Below, one piece after another: positions 6,240 to 7,606 of a DNA stretch of 7,606 bases. The notes under the pieces are model-generated. The model saw only the letters and a program-made list of their open reading frames with translations. It was not told the origin of the DNA and searched no databases. Each line of letters opens with the position of its first letter. Position 1 is the first letter of the stretch. Position numbers and translations under genes: made by a program. Source of the DNA: an uncultured Oscillospiraceae bacterium (GTDB lineage Bacteria; Bacillota; Clostridia; Oscillospirales; Acutalibacteraceae); NCBI GenBank assembly GCA_900552985.1, contig USBP01000054.1, forward strand, positions 1 to 7,606, in the 5' to 3' direction.

Positions 6240-6521
6240 CCCTGCTGGAGGCAGGATATTTGACATTCACGGAGGGAGCTTTTCTTCACGCCGCTCTTTA
6301 TGGCGCTGCCGCTTGCAGGCTGCCGCGCCCATTCCAGGCTCTAAATCCGCCCGCTCCCCACACGCCTGCAACCGAAGTCGCCAGCTTGCCGGGCCGGGGT
6401 TGAAACGCATGCGCGCTTTTTGCCGTAATTGCCGCTTTTGAAGGGGACTTCCTGCTCTCTGACTGAAATCTGATATCTGACTTTGCAGCTCTTTTGTGCT
6501 ATAATAGGCATGTGATTGGCG
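6240..6521. other. Gene-poor intergenic stretch
   Basis: No ORF here has both a ribosome site and a plausible protein. An 87-codon frame from 6178 runs through the terminator, is very Arg-rich and has no ribosome site, so I do not call it. Two items stand out. A short frame (6288-6344) reads PLFMALPLAGCRAHSRL before a stop, resembling the end of a lipoprotein signal peptide downstream of GGAGGGAG (6271-6278), but it lacks a proper start. A rightward promoter-like sequence lies at 6477-6505. No tRNA or known RNA fold was recognised. Confidence 0.5.
6477..6505 (+). promoter_or_regulatory. Rightward promoter-like sequence at the end of the XRE gene
   Basis: CTGACT (6477-6482), a 17-bp spacer and a perfect TATAAT (6500-6505) point rightward, directly into the 3' end of the leftward XRE gene. 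A transcript from here would be antisense to that gene. No coding frame follows: the ATG at 6510 is followed at once by TGA. Confidence 0.4.
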
Positions 6522-7157
6522 CTACCGCAACTCTCTGCCGGAAAGATATTGATCCAAATTGCGCCTGATATAATTTTCTGACTCCAGGATCAGGGTCTGC
6601 ACACACTGTGGAACCACCGGGATTTCGGCTCCCGGCGCCTTTTTTTCGGCCTCTCCCGATTCGGCGATGGAGTGTGTGATTGCTGTTATCATTCCGCTGC
6701 TGAGTAGCGCCGCCGCCTGTGGATCAAAATGAATCGATCCCTGCGGCAGGAACCCCGCTTGGGAAGAGGCGGTCAGGCCATTGTAGACGGACAGGGCGAA
6801 AAGCCACTGCATCCGATCCCCCAGCACAGGATCTGCGTCCATATTCGCGGCATCCAGCACCCTCGCCGCCGCACGGTAAATTGTGCTGATGCTCATCTCC
6901 CGGTCCTGCTCCAGCTCATCCTCCGTAAAAAAGCCGGTCAGCCCTGTCCGGCTGTCGCTGCAGCCGAGCAGATAATCGCACGTCACGTGGTAAAAGTTTG
7001 CCGCGCGCGTTACGAAATCCAGGCCGCATTCCCGAATGCCTTTTTCATAATGAGAAAGCAGGGCCTGCGAAACCCCCAGGGCGGCGGCGGCCTCCTTCTG
7101 GCTCATGCCGCGCTCCTTGCGTAGCAGGACCATCCGCGTCGGAAAGCTTTTGGTCAT
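6522..7157 (-). CDS. XRE-family helix-turn-helix transcriptional regulator
   Basis: A 211-residue cytoplasmic DNA-binding protein. Residues about 9-63 form an XRE/Cro-CI-type HTH: LRKERGMSQKEAAAALGVS followed by QALLSHYEKG, ending in YHVTCDYLLG, the common end of this domain. The remaining ~145 residues are mostly predicted helix (STIYRAAARVLDAANMDADP, then SSGMITAITHSIAESGEA, ending with LILESENYIRRNLDQYLSG) and probably serve dimerisation or ligand sensing; I recognise no named domain there. I start it at ATG 7157 (MTKSFPTR) because GAGGG lies 8 nt upstream. A 13-codon longer version from a TTG at 7196 lacks a ribosome site and would overlap likely operator repeats. It is divergent from the phosphatase-like gene across a 119-bp AT-rich gap, so control of itself and that gene is plausible. 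Confidence 0.9.
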   Translation of the reverse strand: MTKSFPTRMVLLRKERGMSQKEAAAALGVSQALLSHYEKGIRECGLDFVTRAANFYHVTCDYLLGCSDSRTGLTGFFTEDELEQDREMSISTIYRAAARVLDAANMDADPVLGDRMQWLFALSVYNGLTASSQAGFLPQGSIHFDPQAAALLSSGMITAITHSIAESGEAEKKAPGAEIPVVPQCVQTLILESENYIRRNLDQYLSGRELR

Positions 7158-7173
7158 TCTCCTATCCCTCACG

Positions 7174-7234
7174 ATATTACAAATGGTATATTGCAATGCG
7201 AAATTATTATAAATGACAGAATTCGATTTGTATA
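7174..7234 (-). promoter_or_regulatory. XRE gene promoter and candidate operator repeats
   Basis: On the minus strand, TATACA (7234-7229) and TATAAT (7211-7206) are 17 bp apart and drive the XRE gene. Downstream of it lie two similar elements 14 bp apart, ATATTACAAATG (7174-7185) and ATATTGCAATG (7188-7198). An inverted copy of the first core, TACAAAT (7178-7184) against ATTTGTA (7226-7232), overlaps the -35 box. Such repeats are where an XRE repressor would be expected to act on both divergent genes. The promoter is fairly well supported; the operator is inference. No strong promoter for the rightward gene was found, the best -10 being TAAAAT at 7248-7253. Confidence 0.5.
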
Positions 7235-7276
7235 TAGTGATTACTGCTAAAATTTAAAAAATATTTTGGAGGAAAA

Positions 7277-7606
7277 ATGAAAACTTATCAAATCCATCTC
7301 ATCCGAAACGGGAGAACAGATTCCAGCGCCTCCGGCCGTTACATTGGTCACACGGATGTGCTTCTCAGCCCGGAGGGCGTCGCGGAGATTCACAGGCTGA
7401 AAAACGAAGCGGTTTATCCGCAGGCGGAGGCCGTTTTTACAAGCCCGCTGAAACGCTGCACCCAGACGGCGCACGCGATTTACCCTGACCGGGAGCCGAT
7501 TGAAATGCGCGAGCTGATGGAATATGACTTTGGCGAGTATGAGGGCAAGACCCCGGAGCAGCTCGCCTCTGACGAGGGCTTCGCCTTGTGGCTGGCCGGC
7601 GGGCCG
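7277..7606 (+). CDS. Histidine-phosphatase-family protein, N-terminal part, catalytic His replaced
   Basis: The first 110 codons of a rightward gene cut by the window edge. ATG 7277 follows GGAGG (7268-7272). The protein belongs to the histidine phosphatase (phosphoglycerate mutase-like) superfamily: HLIRNGRTDS at residues 7-16, RYIGHTDVLLSPEG (21-34), FTSPLKRCTQTA (54-65, with Arg60) and LMEYDFGEYEGKT (80-92, with the expected acid Glu82). The family's signature is RHG, whose His accepts the phosphoryl group; here it is RNG, with Asn11 (codon AAC, 7307-7309). Arg10, Arg60 and Glu82 are kept. The late second histidine is outside the window. Members include alpha-ribazole phosphatase (CobC) and broad phosphatases, but without the His this could be a non-catalytic or repurposed member. 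It lies divergent from the XRE regulator. Confidence 0.88.
   Translation, partial: MKTYQIHLIRNGRTDSSASGRYIGHTDVLLSPEGVAEIHRLKNEAVYPQAEAVFTSPLKRCTQTAHAIYPDREPIEMRELMEYDFGEYEGKTPEQLASDEGFALWLAGGP

Noticed and set aside
5371..6270. A 299-codon open frame on the minus strand
   Set aside because: It is antisense to the lipoprotein gene, which has a lipobox and ribosome site, and it would start inside the terminator region.
6178..6441. An 87-codon plus-strand frame
   Set aside because: It reads through the terminator hairpin, has no ribosome site and its composition is unlike a real protein (very rich in Arg, Ser and Cys).

Overview
The window looks like chromosomal DNA from a moderately GC-rich, Gram-positive, probably gut-associated Clostridia (an Oscillospirales-like Firmicute). 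This is inferred from strong GGAGG-type ribosome sites, one TTG start with a strong ribosome site, canonical sigma-A promoters with 17-bp spacers, an ECF-type QueT transporter behind a preQ1-I-like riboswitch, a cytoplasmic GH3 beta-glucosidase paired with an intracellular esterase, and a lipoprotein with a Ser/Ala-rich linker. Genus cannot be read from the sequence. I see no phage, IS, CRISPR, tRNA or rRNA element.

Layout, left to right. (1) Positions 1-157, minus: the N-terminus of a GntR-type (MocR-like) regulator cut by the window edge, with a clear promoter at 180-208. (2) 411-857, plus: a small, predicted all-helical (ferritin-like/coat-F-like) protein that ends at a strong bidirectional terminator (898-945). 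(3) 944-1468, minus: QueT, the substrate-binding membrane subunit of a queuosine-precursor ECF transporter, with a preQ1-I-type aptamer at 1481-1521 whose pseudoknot would cover the ribosome site. (4) 1559-4009 and 4031-4882, minus: a two-gene operon, transcribed esterase then GH3 glycosidase, 21 nt apart. Its promoter at 4955-4983 is near-consensus and its leader can fold so that the TTG start is paired. (5) 5218-6165, plus: a lipoprotein of unknown function with an upstream terminator-like hairpin and a downstream terminator. (6) 6238-6521: a gene-poor stretch with a decayed-looking lipobox fragment and a rightward promoter-like sequence. (7) 6522-7157, minus: an XRE-type repressor, divergent from (8) 7277-7606, plus: the N-terminal part of a histidine-phosphatase-family protein whose usual catalytic histidine is replaced by asparagine.

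The genes fall into separate functions rather than one system. The esterase and glycosidase plausibly act in sequence on imported acylated oligosaccharides or plant glycosides. QueT is an independent tRNA-modification precursor uptake gene. The XRE regulator may control itself and the divergent phosphatase-like gene. I found no convincing novel multi-gene system. The items most worth a second look are the riboswitch, the foldable leader of the esterase operon, and the active-site substitution in the phosphatase-like protein.
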